64,000 nt of DNA, taken from NCBI GenBank assembly GCA_026709625.1, contig JAPOSR010000006.1, forward strand, positions 39,011-103,010, given 5' to 3'. Shown piece after piece: positions 1 to 8,215 of this stretch. The number at the start of each line of letters is the position of its first letter. The stretch's first letter is position 1. Origin of the DNA: Chloroflexota bacterium. Its GTDB lineage: Bacteria > Chloroflexota > Anaerolineae > Aggregatilineales > Phototrophicaceae. The notes beneath the pieces were generated by a model, which worked only from the letters and a program-made list of their open reading frames with translations, had not been told where the DNA came from and did no database searches. Position numbers and translations under genes: made by a program.

Positions 1-2928
1 TTCAGCGACTTCCCAGTTCGTGATGACAGTCCCGCTGATTGGGTCTTGCGATTGCGCTCGGCGCCAGCGGCGTTCGACAACTTCAATGTCAATGGGCTGG
101 TTGGCGACCGGCTGGCTGTCCCAGTCGACGGCGATGAGCTGGATGCGGCTGTCTTCACCCGCCCGCAGGACGGCGCTTTCGGCACGCGCGCCAATATATA
201 AGAAACCCTGATGCACGATCAAACTGGACTGCTCATAGATGGCCTGCCCCGACTCGGCGCTGATTGATGCTTCGATCAACCACCGTTGGCTCACCTCGCC
301 CGCGTCCAGGTCGCCGACCAGTTGGAAGCGAGCCTTGCCAAGCGCGTCGGTGCGCAGCTCGCCTTGGGCAACCAAACTCTCGTCAATGTAGAATGCGCGC
401 TCGGCCGCGGCATACCGGTCGTGTTCGCCGAATTGGTAGTCGCCAGCGCCTGTATAGGCAAAGGCGTATGGCGCGGCCAAGACGTTGTAATCGGCTTTTG
501 CCTGCGAAACTGCGCCACCGAAAAAGTACTCGCCAGCCAGTTCGATTTCGACTTTGTCGCCAGACACGATTTGCCGTGGCTCGGCGCGCAGCGACACTTG
601 GAATTCCGGCAAGCGGTATTCCGCCACCAAGAAGCTGAACCAGCCGCTGGCTTCTCGATAGCCATCGTCCGCTGGCAGGGCGACCGAGACATAGTAGTGT
701 CCGGGCGCGGCATCGGCTGGCAGGTCGAATTGGCCATGAAAACTGCCGTGATCGCTGAGTGGCAGCGCTCGCTCATAGACAACCTGGCCACGCGAATCGC
801 CGATGACGACCATTGCGCTGGCAAGCTGGGGCGGCGGGTAGCGCACATCGTCTTTGGCGCGCGCCAGGCCGCGAAAATAAACGGGCTGGCCGCCGCGGTA
901 AACAGCCCGGTCGGTATAGACATAAACCTGGTGATCGCTGGGATAAAAGTCCGCTTCGATGCCAAATTCCCAGGCAGCCGCGCCGTCCGTCCAGCCGGTG
1001 AAGCCGATGCCAAAATGCCCGCCGCCATCCAGCACAGCCGCGTAGTCTGCATAGCGCTCGCTTGTGGGCGGCAGGTTGACCTGCGCGATGCCCCGCTCGT
1101 CGCTTGCCGCACTGGCAATTTCTATTGCATCGCGACCATAGACGTGGATGCGCTGGCCGCTCACTGGCGCGCCGCTGCTGGCATCCAGCGCCCAGATCGT
1201 CAGTTGACTCGCGGACTGTTTTATCGTCAGCGCGGCATTGGCCACAGTCAGGAAGCGCTTGGTCGGCGCCCAGCGCAGATCCAACCCCGGCGCCTTCAAT
1301 TCAGCGAAATAAATGCCGGGGGTCAAGCCGTTCTCTGCCAGAGTCACCGTCTCGGTCTGGCGAGATTTCGCTACTGCGCCAGGGATGCGCCAGCTTTGCA
1401 GCAAACTCGATTCGGCTGGACGATAGCCCTCGGCGAGAGAATAAATTTGCGGGTCGGTCAGGCGAGCGACGAAACGCTCCCGCGAAAGCCTGTACAGCGC
1501 CAGGTCGACATGCTCGACGCCGCGATGATAGACCTGCAGCTGAGTCGGCGGCTGGGCGTCGATAAAACCAATATCGCCAGGCGCGACAAAGCCGACTTCG
1601 GGCGGACGCGGCTCGGTCTGGTATAGAAAAGTCAGCGGTTCAGCAATGGCGTTGCCATAAATGTCCCGCATGCCCGCAGCGACTGTGACGCGATAGCGAG
1701 TATCTGGCAGGGCATCAAATGACACAACATAGCGATTGTTCCAGTCGCTGTAATAGGCAATCGGCGCTTCAGCAGGCGCTGGCTCGATGCGCACCTTGCC
1801 ATCCAGCGATTCGATGTCCATTGGCGATGCGAAGTAAAGCGACAGCCCGTGCGTGTAGGCATCGCGCTCGCCATCGCGCGGCTCGGTATCGATAATCCGC
1901 GGCGCGCCGACTGTGGTGTACCGCCAGCTGGGCGCTTGTGAGGTGTCAGCCCTGCGCAGGCTCGGCAGCAGCTCGCTGTCAAAACTGGCTGCATACGCCG
2001 TGTCCAGTGCCAACTGCCGCTCGGGAACATAAACGAAACCCAGGCCGTCGTCCGCCCATTCAAATGCGCCACCGTCCTTGGCACCGCTGCTGTTGGGCTG
2101 CGCCTGAAAGCGGAAGGCGCGCTCGACCAGGCTTTGCGGAAGCGGCTGATCAAAGCGGATCTGGATGCGTGGATTCAAAATGAGGTTCTTTGTGCCCGGC
2201 GGTGGATCGATGCTGACGATGGTGGGCGGCGCTGTCTTGAACGCCCAGCTTGCCGCGCGAGCCATGACCGAGCCATCAACCGCAGCCAGGTTGGCGGCAA
2301 TCGTCACCGTGTATTCTGTAGCGCCGGCCAGCGGCTGAGATGGCGTATAGACATAAACAGCGCTGCTGACCCATTCGCCAGCGCCGTCCACAGCGGGCGA
2401 CAAGCGCAGCGGCTGCGGCAGAGCTGCTTGGTCTGGCGACAAGGCAAGGGGAACAACTGGCGCGTCAAATGCCACGGTGATGGCGGAATCGACTGGCGCA
2501 AGCGAGCTGCCCGGCAGCGGAAAAGCATCCGCGATCGTCAGGAAGCCGACAGTGGAAAAAACAGCTTCGAACGGATCGAGCAAAGGCGCGCCATCTTTGG
2601 CGGCCAGCGGCGTATGCAGGCGAAAGCTGTAGCGCTGACCTCGCTGAAGAGCGCCAACTGGCGCGAAGCCAAGCGAGTATTCACCACAGCTCAGCTCCCC
2701 GCGCGTTGCCGGCTGCCAGGAAAATGCCGCTTTTGCAGCCGCGCAATCCACCCGGCGATTGAACCAGACGGTGACGGTGTCTTCCAAACCCAGCTGGCCA
2801 GCGGGCGACGGCTGAACATCGATAACCGCCAGGTCGGCGGCTTGATTCACCTGCGCGGCGGCTTGGAGCGCGCCAGCCAGCAGCAATAAATTGAACAAGG
2901 CAAATGCAAGACCGATCGATCTGCGCAT
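1..2928 (-). CDS. Alpha-2-macroglobulin-like surface protein, 5' part (runs off left edge)
   Basis: Translating the minus strand from the ATG at 2928 gives 976 codons with no stop before base 1, so the gene continues to the left. It begins with a signal peptide (MRRSIGLAFALFNLLLLAGA, then ALQAAAQ). Three or so Ig-like Big_5-type modules follow, with phrases such as ITVAFDAPV and RIQIRFDQPL. Around residue 665 there is a macroglobulin MG2 signature (TDRAVYRGGQPVYFRG). Bacterial alpha-2-macroglobulins are exported proteins that trap foreign proteases through a thioester in their C-terminal half, which is outside this window, so thioester status cannot be judged. The start lies 63 bases downstream of the kinase gene on the same strand. 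The long opposite-strand frames here are shadows of this gene. Confidence 0.85.
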   Translation of the reverse strand, partial: MRRSIGLAFALFNLLLLAGALQAAAQVNQAADLAVIDVQPSPAGQLGLEDTVTVWFNRRVDCAAAKAAFSWQPATRGELSCGEYSLGFAPVGALQRGQRYSFRLHTPLAAKDGAPLLDPFEAVFSTVGFLTIADAFPLPGSSLAPVDSAITVAFDAPVVPLALSPDQAALPQPLRLSPAVDGAGEWVSSAVYVYTPSQPLAGATEYTVTIAANLAAVDGSVMARAASWAFKTAPPTIVSIDPPPGTKNLILNPRIQIRFDQPLPQSLVERAFRFQAQPNSSGAKDGGAFEWADDGLGFVYVPERQLALDTAYAASFDSELLPSLRRADTSQAPSWRYTTVGAPRIIDTEPRDGERDAYTHGLSLYFASPMDIESLDGKVRIEPAPAEAPIAYYSDWNNRYVVSFDALPDTRYRVTVAAGMRDIYGNAIAEPLTFLYQTEPRPPEVGFVAPGDIGFIDAQPPTQLQVYHRGVEHVDLALYRLSRERFVARLTDPQIYSLAEGYRPAESSLLQSWRIPGAVAKSRQTETVTLAENGLTPGIYFAELKAPGLDLRWAPTKRFLTVANAALTIKQSASQLTIWALDASSGAPVSGQRIHVYGRDAIEIASAASDERGIAQVNLPPTSERYADYAAVLDGGGHFGIGFTGWTDGAAAWEFGIEADFYPSDHQVYVYTDRAVYRGGQPVYFRGLARAKDDVRYPPPQLASAMVVIGDSRGQVVYERALPLSDHGSFHGQFDLPADAAPGHYYVSVALPADDGYREASGWFSFLVAEYRLPEFQVSLRAEPRQIVSGDKVEIELAGEYFFGGAVSQAKADYNVLAAPYAFAYTGAGDYQFGEHDRYAAAERAFYIDESLVAQGELRTDALGKARFQLVGDLDAGEVSQRWLIEASISAESGQAIYEQSSLIVHQGFLYIGARAESAVLRAGEDSRIQLIAVDWDSQPVANQPIDIEVVERRWRRAQSQDPISGTVITNWEVAE

Positions 2929-2991
2929 GGGTTTGTCTCCCGAATGACTGCAACAAGTATACTGGATGGTGGCAGCGTAGCTTGAGCCTAG

Positions 2992-3993
2992 CTAGGAGAT
3001 GCGGGCGAAGGCTTCGTGGGCTCGCTGGACAACATCGCCGGGCGCGAAGAGCTTCGCGAACTCCCGCAGTGCCAGCGCCAGATCCTCTTCGCCGAGGTCG
3101 CTGGCGCAGAAGACGCGCTCGCCATAATCGGCAAATTCTTGCAGTGTCCAATCATAGCGATAATAGGCGGTCGCGGCGTGGTTGATGGGGCGGTCGCCAT
3201 AACCAGTCAAGAAAGCGGCTTCGTTCTGCAACGCGTGTCCATCGCCCAGGAAGAACATCAGGTCGCGCTCTATGGGCGCGAGCAGCGTCTCGTCCCAGTC
3301 GACAATGTGTATGGAAGCGGCGTCGGCGACGATGATGTTGGCGGTGTGGATGTCGGCATGGCAGATGACAAAAGGCGGCGCTTGCTTATGTAGCTGCTCT
3401 CCCAAAGCGCGGAAACGCGCTTTGCACAGAGCGATCGCATCCGCTTGTTCGCGCCAGATATTCGCAACCTGCCGCGCGGCTTCGTGTTTGAATGCGCCGG
3501 CTTCCATAGCGCGCTCCACCCGGGCGATGCCGGGCAGCCACTTCAAGCCGAAGACCTCGCGCTCGATCATTTGCGCCAGCTGGCTGCCCACCGGCGCGTC
3601 ATGGATGGCGCGCACGATTTTTCCCCAGTCTCGCCACTGCGCGAGCGGCAACTGCATACCCCAAGCCGACCTGCCCGCCACAAAGGGATACAGGATCAGC
3701 GAAAACTCTGCGTTGACCGGCGCGGACATGCCGCCTGTTTGGGTCGCCAGCGGCGCGACAACCGCCTCGATGCCCAGTCTCCGCAGGTGATGCGGCACAT
3801 AGAGAACCGCTGGTTTCAGCTGCCCGCGGCGCAGCTTTGCGAAGTATTGAGTTGTTTCAGCTTCGACCCGGTAGGACCAGGCGCGCGAGTCGTTGCCGAT
3901 CGGCAGAAATTCCAGCGCGGTCGGCGTGATGCCATAGGCAGCGATGAGCGTATTCTTCAGACATTGGTCGGGCAGGTCGGGTTTGTTCAGCAT
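2992..3993 (-). CDS. APH-family phosphotransferase (choline/aminoglycoside kinase fold)
   Basis: This 333-residue protein has the APH kinase signature: catalytic HADIHTAN at residues 212-219 (Brenner-type HxDxxxxN loop) followed by the metal-binding DWD at 232-234. Family members transfer the gamma-phosphate of ATP to small hydroxylated substrates such as aminoglycosides, choline, homoserine or sugars. Nothing in the sequence fixes the substrate. I chose the ATG at 3993 (MLNKPDLPDQ) over the in-frame start at 4038, because the extra 15 residues look non-conserved. It shares direction with the downstream macroglobulin gene and is divergent from the HNH gene. A resistance role should not be assumed. 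Confidence 0.85.
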   Translation of the reverse strand: MLNKPDLPDQCLKNTLIAAYGITPTALEFLPIGNDSRAWSYRVEAETTQYFAKLRRGQLKPAVLYVPHHLRRLGIEAVVAPLATQTGGMSAPVNAEFSLILYPFVAGRSAWGMQLPLAQWRDWGKIVRAIHDAPVGSQLAQMIEREVFGLKWLPGIARVERAMEAGAFKHEAARQVANIWREQADAIALCKARFRALGEQLHKQAPPFVICHADIHTANIIVADAASIHIVDWDETLLAPIERDLMFFLGDGHALQNEAAFLTGYGDRPINHAATAYYRYDWTLQEFADYGERVFCASDLGEEDLALALREFAKLFAPGDVVQRAHEAFARIS

Positions 3994-4106
3994 ACTGGCG
4001 ATTCCTACCACAGGGGAGCGAGCGGGTAAAGCGGGCAAGCGCGCCGCTTTTGGATTAAGCAGCGGTTAGAGGATCCAGCTTGCGCTCGGCAAACCCGCGT
4101 GAACCT

Positions 4107-4115
4107 TGCTATACT
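4107..4115 (+). promoter_or_regulatory. Putative extended -10 promoter of the HNH gene
   Basis: TGCTATACT is an extended -10 (TGn plus TATACT). No convincing -35 box lies 17 bases upstream. A transcript starting near 4122 would exclude the upstream in-frame ATG at 4106 and favour a start at 4169 or 4187. Confidence 0.35.
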
Positions 4116-4186
4116 CATCGATAGTATCCACGATAGATTTCACAAGCGGCGAAGAGGCGATCCAAGGGATGTCTGGGGCAAGCGTT

Positions 4187-4717
4187 ATGCAGATGCGGGT
4201 GCTGCTGTTGAACGGTAGCACCTGGGAGCCCTTGTCTGTTATCACGGTGCCGCGCGCGATGAACCTGCTGCTGGCGGGCAAAGCCATCGCGGTGGAACAG
4301 ACGGGCCAATACCTGAATACAGTGCGCGCCAAGTTTGCCGTGCCGTCGGTCATCGCTTTGCGGTCCTATGTCAATGTGCCGCGCCGCAAATCGCACTGGA
4401 GCCGCAAGGGCGTGCTGGTGCGAGACGGCTACACATGCATCTACTGCGGCGTCCAGTTGGGCTCGCAGTCGCAGGGGCGCGTCATGACGAAGCGCGACTT
4501 CACGATTGACCACATCATCCCGCGCTGTCAGGGCGGCAAAGATACCTGGTCGAACACAGCTTGCGCCTGCGCGCGCTGCAACCACCGCAAAGGCAATCGT
4601 CTGCACAATGTCGCTGGCATGCGCCTGTTGTGGGAACCCAAGATGCCGCGCACCAGCTATCTGGTCATCGCCCTGGGGTCGGGACCCGAAGTGTGGAAGC
4701 GCTATGTAGAGATCTAG
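4187..4717 (+). CDS. HNH endonuclease family protein
   Basis: This is a 176-residue protein of the stand-alone HNH family that begins with an MRVLLLNGSTWEPL-type N-terminus and carries the nuclease motif in its second half. The visible motif elements are CIYCG, then TIDHIIPRCQGG (the catalytic His in DH), then CARCNHRKGNR. The two CxxC pairs should hold the structural zinc. Start choice is uncertain: ATG at 4106 lies upstream of the likely transcription start, 4169 is possible, and 4187 or 4193 places the conserved RVLLLN near the N-terminus. The cellular role of this family is not established. It is not adjacent to a methylase, so I do not call it a restriction enzyme. A repeat copy begins just after its stop. 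Confidence 0.8.
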   Translation: MQMRVLLLNGSTWEPLSVITVPRAMNLLLAGKAIAVEQTGQYLNTVRAKFAVPSVIALRSYVNVPRRKSHWSRKGVLVRDGYTCIYCGVQLGSQSQGRVMTKRDFTIDHIIPRCQGGKDTWSNTACACARCNHRKGNRLHNVAGMRLLWEPKMPRTSYLVIALGSGPEVWKRYVEI

Positions 4718-4720
4718 CCG

Positions 4721-4869
4721 CGACCCGCCCCCCGAAACTCCTTCCCCAAAATGAGGGGGCTACCATGCTGCGGAAGCGCAGGCAAAACTCCCCTTCCCTC
4801 GTTCTGGGGGGGGCAAGGGGCCGGGGATGGGGGCTTGGTCGCCATATCCACGCAAATAGCCACTCCCGG
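4721..4869 (-). repeat. Intergenic repeat family, copy A
   Basis: This copy contains the shared core (ATGCTGCGGAAGCGC, CCCTTCCCTCGTTCTGG, GCAAGGGGCCGGGG, CGCCATATCCACGCAA) and ends with GCCACTCCCGG at 4859-4869. It is inverted relative to copies C, D and E. The other terminus is missing, truncated next to the HNH stop codon. Confidence 0.8.
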
Positions 4870-4881
4870 CAGGCCAGTTTC

Positions 4882-4910
4882 TTGACAAGATAGAATATAT
4901 GTTCTATTTT
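4882..4910 (+). promoter_or_regulatory. Promoter TTGACA-17-TATTTT with a LexA-like operator in the spacer
   Basis: A perfect -35 (TTGACA, 4882-4887) is separated by 17 bases from a -10 (TATTTT, 4905-4910). The sequence ATAGAATATATGTTCTAT at 4890-4907 pairs with itself at 8 of 9 positions. It is one base from the GAAC-N4-GTTC core of Gram-positive-type LexA boxes. An operator between -35 and -10 would block RNA polymerase. LexA control is an inference from pattern only. Confidence 0.6.
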
Positions 4911-4988
4911 GGGCTGCGTGAATGCCTCCGCAGGGCAGCCTGGTCGATTTCGCCGAGCTTGCCTATGCCGGGCGAAAAGCGGGCTCTG

Positions 4989-5177
4989 ATGCAGGTGAAT
5001 AGCGAGTTGACATGTGGCGCGGTTGTGCGCTTGACGATGCCCTACCGAGAGGCGGCGCGCGGCAGCTACATCATCGTGTATATCTATCGCAATGGCTGGC
5101 TGGGCGTGGTCTCCCGGCGCGACGGGCGCAGATACAACGTGCCCGCTTACATCTGCCGCGTGATAGCCAGCGTCTAG
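4989..5177 (+). CDS. Small hypothetical protein behind a LexA-like operator
   Basis: This is a 62-residue protein that I do not recognise. It is compact, basic and mostly beta-like in pattern (GSYIIVYIYRNGWLGVVSRR, then RRYNVPAYICRV). It has no membrane segment and two Cys residues. An upstream in-frame ATG at 4899 lies inside the promoter and cannot be transcribed from it, so I chose the ATG at 4989. The leader would be about 70 bases. The stop overlaps the LysE-family stop convergently (CTAG, 5174-5177). If the operator is real, this gene would be induced by DNA damage. Small SOS-induced proteins in other bacteria often inhibit division, but there is no homology here to support that. Confidence 0.55.
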   Translation: MQVNSELTCGAVVRLTMPYREAARGSYIIVYIYRNGWLGVVSRRDGRRYNVPAYICRVIASV

Positions 5178-5809
5178 GCGAAGTGCGCCAGGCTCATGCG
5201 CGCCGTCTGGGCGAGCAGCGATACGCCCATGCCGGCCAGAAAAACTGCGCAGGCCAGGTTTATCCAGCGAAAGAGGCGCTGGCTGAGCAGGCGGCGGCCA
5301 AATTCGACCAGCGTGGCAAAGAAAAAACACCAGCAAACCTGGGCGATCATGAAACCGGCAAAAAACACGAGCAGATGAATCGGCTGTGGGTCGAGGAAGC
5401 CGATGCCGATGATCGTGCCGCTCATGCCCACCCAAAAGGTGATATTCTGCGGATTGGACAGGGAAAGCATCGCGCCAGCCAGCAGATGATTCGCTTGTTC
5501 ATCGCCCGCGCCAGCCATCTCGACATCCGCCCGCGCGGCTCGCCAGGCATCCCAAGCGAAGCGCAGCAACAAGACGCAGCCGAATGCGCCCAGCAGCAGG
5601 GTTACCAAGCGATTTTGGAAGAGGAGCGAAGCGCCCAGCAATGCGATGATCGCCCAAATGCCATCGCCCAGCAGCGATCCCAATTCCACATGCAGCGCCG
5701 CTGTCCAGCCATGCGAGACGCCGCGCCGCAGCGCCTCGAAACCAATGACGCCAGGTTGGACGGCAAATGCCAGCGACATGGCGAATGCGGAGAAAAACAG
5801 AGCTTCCAA
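5174..5809 (-). CDS. LysE/RhtB-family exporter
   Basis: This 211-residue membrane protein has the LysE-type layout of about six hydrophobic segments. An N-terminal PGVIGFEALRRGVSHGW stretch stands for the PGPxxxxxxxxxGxxxG signature, followed by GSLLGDGIW. NPQNITFWVG matches the second conserved block (NPK..LFF in relatives). The family exports amino acids and related solutes across the inner membrane. The substrate cannot be read from sequence. It is convergent with the small orphan gene. Confidence 0.82.
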   Translation of the reverse strand: MEALFFSAFAMSLAFAVQPGVIGFEALRRGVSHGWTAALHVELGSLLGDGIWAIIALLGASLLFQNRLVTLLLGAFGCVLLLRFAWDAWRAARADVEMAGAGDEQANHLLAGAMLSLSNPQNITFWVGMSGTIIGIGFLDPQPIHLLVFFAGFMIAQVCWCFFFATLVEFGRRLLSQRLFRWINLACAVFLAGMGVSLLAQTARMSLAHFA

Positions 5810-5940
5810 GGCGGCGTCCCCGGAGCGGCTGAGCAGTCACCTCATAATAGCTGCCCCAAGCGCCAAGCCGCCTTGCGCATTTCCACCAAGATGAGCCCAG
5901 GCATTTTGTGCGAAACTGATAGCGCCGCGCTTTGACCTGC

Positions 5941-6870
5941 CTACTTCTGCCAGACATTCTCCTGCGTGTCGTAGTACCACCCGCCCATAGCATAGGGGCG
6001 GCAGGAAGAATCGCGTTTTGGCGTTGAGCGCTGCTTTTCGAAAACGACTTTCACCGGCTTGCCAGTGATGTTGCGAACGAATTCGCCGAGGATCAGTTCG
6101 CTCTGGTCAGCGGCATCTCTGTGCAAACCGCGCTCCTGCGCTTGCTTGACAAAATCTCGCATCACCTGCACTTCGGCGAGCCGCCGGGCGCGATCCCAAT
6201 CCGGATTGCAGATGCTGAAAGAGTTCTTGACCAGTCGGATTGATTCGATGCGGCAGCTGGTGAACTCGGTCGCGGGCAGCTTCAAAGTATAGCTTTGGCT
6301 GGCTGAGTCATAGGTAACGCTGTCTGCATCAATTTCATCGAAATCGATACCTGCTTCGATGACGCCGTGAGCAACATAATCGCCGCCGTGGCTGCACAGA
6401 CCGTCGTTTACGCCGACATGGAAATTGCGGTTGATCAACTCTTCCTTCACCACCACCAATTGCGCCTGCGATTCCATTTGCTGGATGATGAACGCGGGCG
6501 GAATCGGCGTGGGCGTGGGTGTGCTAGTTGGAGTCGGGGTGCTAGTTGGCGTTGGGGTGTTGGTGGCTGTCGGGAATGGCGTGTATGTTGGACGAGGGGT
6601 CAGCGTTGGCAAGGGTGTGAAGGATGGCAATGGCGTATATGTCGGCAGCCGGAAGCTTTCTTCTTCTTGCAAGACATCTCTCAGCACAGCGAAATAAGCC
6701 GACTCATTGGCTTGTCGGCTCACAGCCAGGAATGCCCGGCTGAGCCAAGGCGAGAGAAAGTAAAGCAACAGAGCCCCAGCCACAATCCAGCCGAGCCAGA
6801 ATAACTTGCCGCGCCCGGCCGGTCTGAAGTTTTTCCGTTTTTCCGCCAAGAGATTATCCTGCCTGTTCAA
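5941..6870 (-). CDS. Membrane-anchored DUF4230-type protein with Thr/Pro-rich linker
   Basis: This is a 309-residue protein. It has a short charged N-terminus, one transmembrane segment at about residues 24-46 (LFWLGWIVAGALLLYFL), a Thr/Pro repeat linker at about 95-145 (TPTPTSTPTPTSTPTP) and a globular C-terminal domain. The C-terminal part has the DUF4230 look: a VVKEEL strand early, then EAGIDFDEID, then YTLKLPATEF and an Arg/Glu-rich helix. The domain should sit outside the membrane on a flexible stalk. DUF4230 has no assigned biochemical role. The Cys pair near the end (SSCRPYAMGG) is unexplained. The gene follows repeat copy B and reads toward lysE. Confidence 0.75.
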   Translation of the reverse strand: MNRQDNLLAEKRKNFRPAGRGKLFWLGWIVAGALLLYFLSPWLSRAFLAVSRQANESAYFAVLRDVLQEEESFRLPTYTPLPSFTPLPTLTPRPTYTPFPTATNTPTPTSTPTPTSTPTPTPIPPAFIIQQMESQAQLVVVKEELINRNFHVGVNDGLCSHGGDYVAHGVIEAGIDFDEIDADSVTYDSASQSYTLKLPATEFTSCRIESIRLVKNSFSICNPDWDRARRLAEVQVMRDFVKQAQERGLHRDAADQSELILGEFVRNITGKPVKVVFEKQRSTPKRDSSCRPYAMGGWYYDTQENVWQK

Positions 6871-6938
6871 GATGAGAACGATTAATGTGGCACCGCAAGT
6901 GTAGCCATTTCAGCTTGGCAAGGCAATCTACTCGCCCA

Positions 6939-7082
6939 GCGGGAGTGGTGATTTTGGTGGGTACGCGTTGCTTTGCCCCCACCCCAAACAATGAGGAAGG
7001 GGCTACCGCACTGGACCCCCTTCCCTCGTCCTGGGGGCAAGGGGCCGGGGGATGGGAAGCATCCACGCATTCACCACCCCCG
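6939..7082 (-). repeat. Intergenic repeat family, copy B
   Basis: It begins GCGGGAGTGGTG (6939-6950) and ends with the degenerate inverse TTCACCACCCCCGCC. It carries ACGCGTTGCTTTGCCCCC and CCCTTCCCTCGTCCTGGGGG but lacks the central GCGCTTCCGCAGCATG module. Orientation matches copy A. It fills the gap between the DUF4230 gene and the M20 peptidase gene. Confidence 0.75.
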
Positions 7083-7090
7083 CCCAGCCG

Positions 7091-8215
7091 CTACCAGTCC
7101 AGCAAAATTGCCGCGACCACCGCGGCTTGGCGAGGCAGGCTGTCGATGATGATGTGCTCGTCTAGGGTATGCGCGCCATCGCCGTGCGCTCCCAAGCCAT
7201 CCAAGGTCGGGATACCCAAGGCGGCGGTGAAGTTGCCATCGGAGCCGCCGCCGCTCGCGCCTTCTTCCAGGGTGATGCCGTGCCGGGCAGCGATCTTTGC
7301 CGCGCGCTCGAAGATGCCGGCTTGCCGCTCCATAGGCGGGCGAAAGCCGAGCCGCTGGCAGCGAACTTTCGCGCCGGGCATCTTGGGGTAGAGGCTGGCG
7401 AGCGCCCGCTCGACGCGCTGCATTTCCGCGCTGGTAATGGCGCGCGCGTCGATATGCGCCTGCGCCTGCGCCGGGATGACATTGCCCGCGCTGCCGCCAG
7501 TCACCTGCGTAACCGAAACCGAGGTGCCATATTTGAGGTTGTTCAGCGCATTGATGTCCAGCGCCTGCCGGGCAAGCTCAATAATGGCGTTGATGCCCAG
7601 CTGGGGGGCGATGCCGGCATGAGCGGGCCGGCCTTCGATGGTCAACGTGAATGTTGCGCAGCCTTTGCGCGCCGTTTTGAGCGCGCCTTCGGGGGTGGCT
7701 GGCTCCAGCGCCAGCGCCAGTCCGGCCTCGGCAGCCTCAGCCTCGATGACGGAGCGGCTGTGCGGACTGCCAATTTCTTCGTCGGTGGTTAGCAGCAGCT
7801 TGACAGGTCGCGCCAGTCGTTTCTGGCTATGCAGCGACTGCAAGGCAAACAAAGCGATAACCGCGCCAGCTTTCATGTCCAGCGCGCCCGGCGCATAAAA
7901 ACGTGGTCCGTCTATGCGGGCGGGCGCTTTCTGCAATGTGCCGAGCGGATGCACGGTGTCGATGTGGCAAAGCGCGAGAACGGGCTGGCCAGGCGCGGTC
8001 GGATTCCATTCCGCCAGCAGAAAATCTGCGACTTCGGACTGTGGCAGCCGCCGCACGGTCTGCGCGCCAAACGAGCCCAGCGCGTCTTCCAGATAGTCGA
8101 CCAACTGGTCCCCGTGGGTTTTATCGGCGGTGAAGGATTCGCGCCGCGTCAATTCGCCAAGCAAATCCAACATGGCGTCTGCGCGGGCGCGGAAGTGGGC
8201 GAGCAGGTCAGTCAT
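7091..8215 (-). CDS. M20-family zinc peptidase / carboxypeptidase G2-like amidohydrolase
   Basis: This 374-residue enzyme shows the M20 metal ligands in order: CHIDTVHP (His), GALDMKAG (bridging Asp), TTDEEIGS (catalytic Glu then ligand Glu), and a C-terminal GDGAHTLDEH containing the last His. The dimerisation domain lies between, with GRPAHAG. These enzymes hydrolyse C-terminal glutamate, dipeptides or acyl-amino acids in the cytoplasm. I chose the ATG at 8215 because GGAAAGG sits about eight bases upstream. The GTG at 8230 would itself overlap that ribosome site. The start overlaps the end of the methyltransferase gene by eight bases, so the two are probably co-translated. Confidence 0.88.
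   Translation of the reverse strand: MTDLLAHFRARADAMLDLLGELTRRESFTADKTHGDQLVDYLEDALGSFGAQTVRRLPQSEVADFLLAEWNPTAPGQPVLALCHIDTVHPLGTLQKAPARIDGPRFYAPGALDMKAGAVIALFALQSLHSQKRLARPVKLLLTTDEEIGSPHSRSVIEAEAAEAGLALALEPATPEGALKTARKGCATFTLTIEGRPAHAGIAPQLGINAIIELARQALDINALNNLKYGTSVSVTQVTGGSAGNVIPAQAQAHIDARAITSAEMQRVERALASLYPKMPGAKVRCQRLGFRPPMERQAGIFERAAKIAARHGITLEEGASGGGSDGNFTAALGIPTLDGLGAHGDGAHTLDEHIIIDSLPRQAAVVAAILLDW

Noticed and set aside
286..1626. 446-residue plus-strand ORF
   Set aside because: It is antisense to the macroglobulin gene, has no family resemblance, and its composition reflects the complementary strand of a GC-rich coding frame.
4721..4869. Short ORFs coding Pro/Arg-rich peptides in the repeat copies
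   Set aside because: They arise from the repeat element in several frames and both strands and have no ribosome sites. They are not genes.
6500..6660. Tandem repeat resembling a CRISPR or satellite
   Set aside because: The repeats encode the Thr/Pro linker of the DUF4230 protein and keep its reading frame. They are a coding low-complexity tract.
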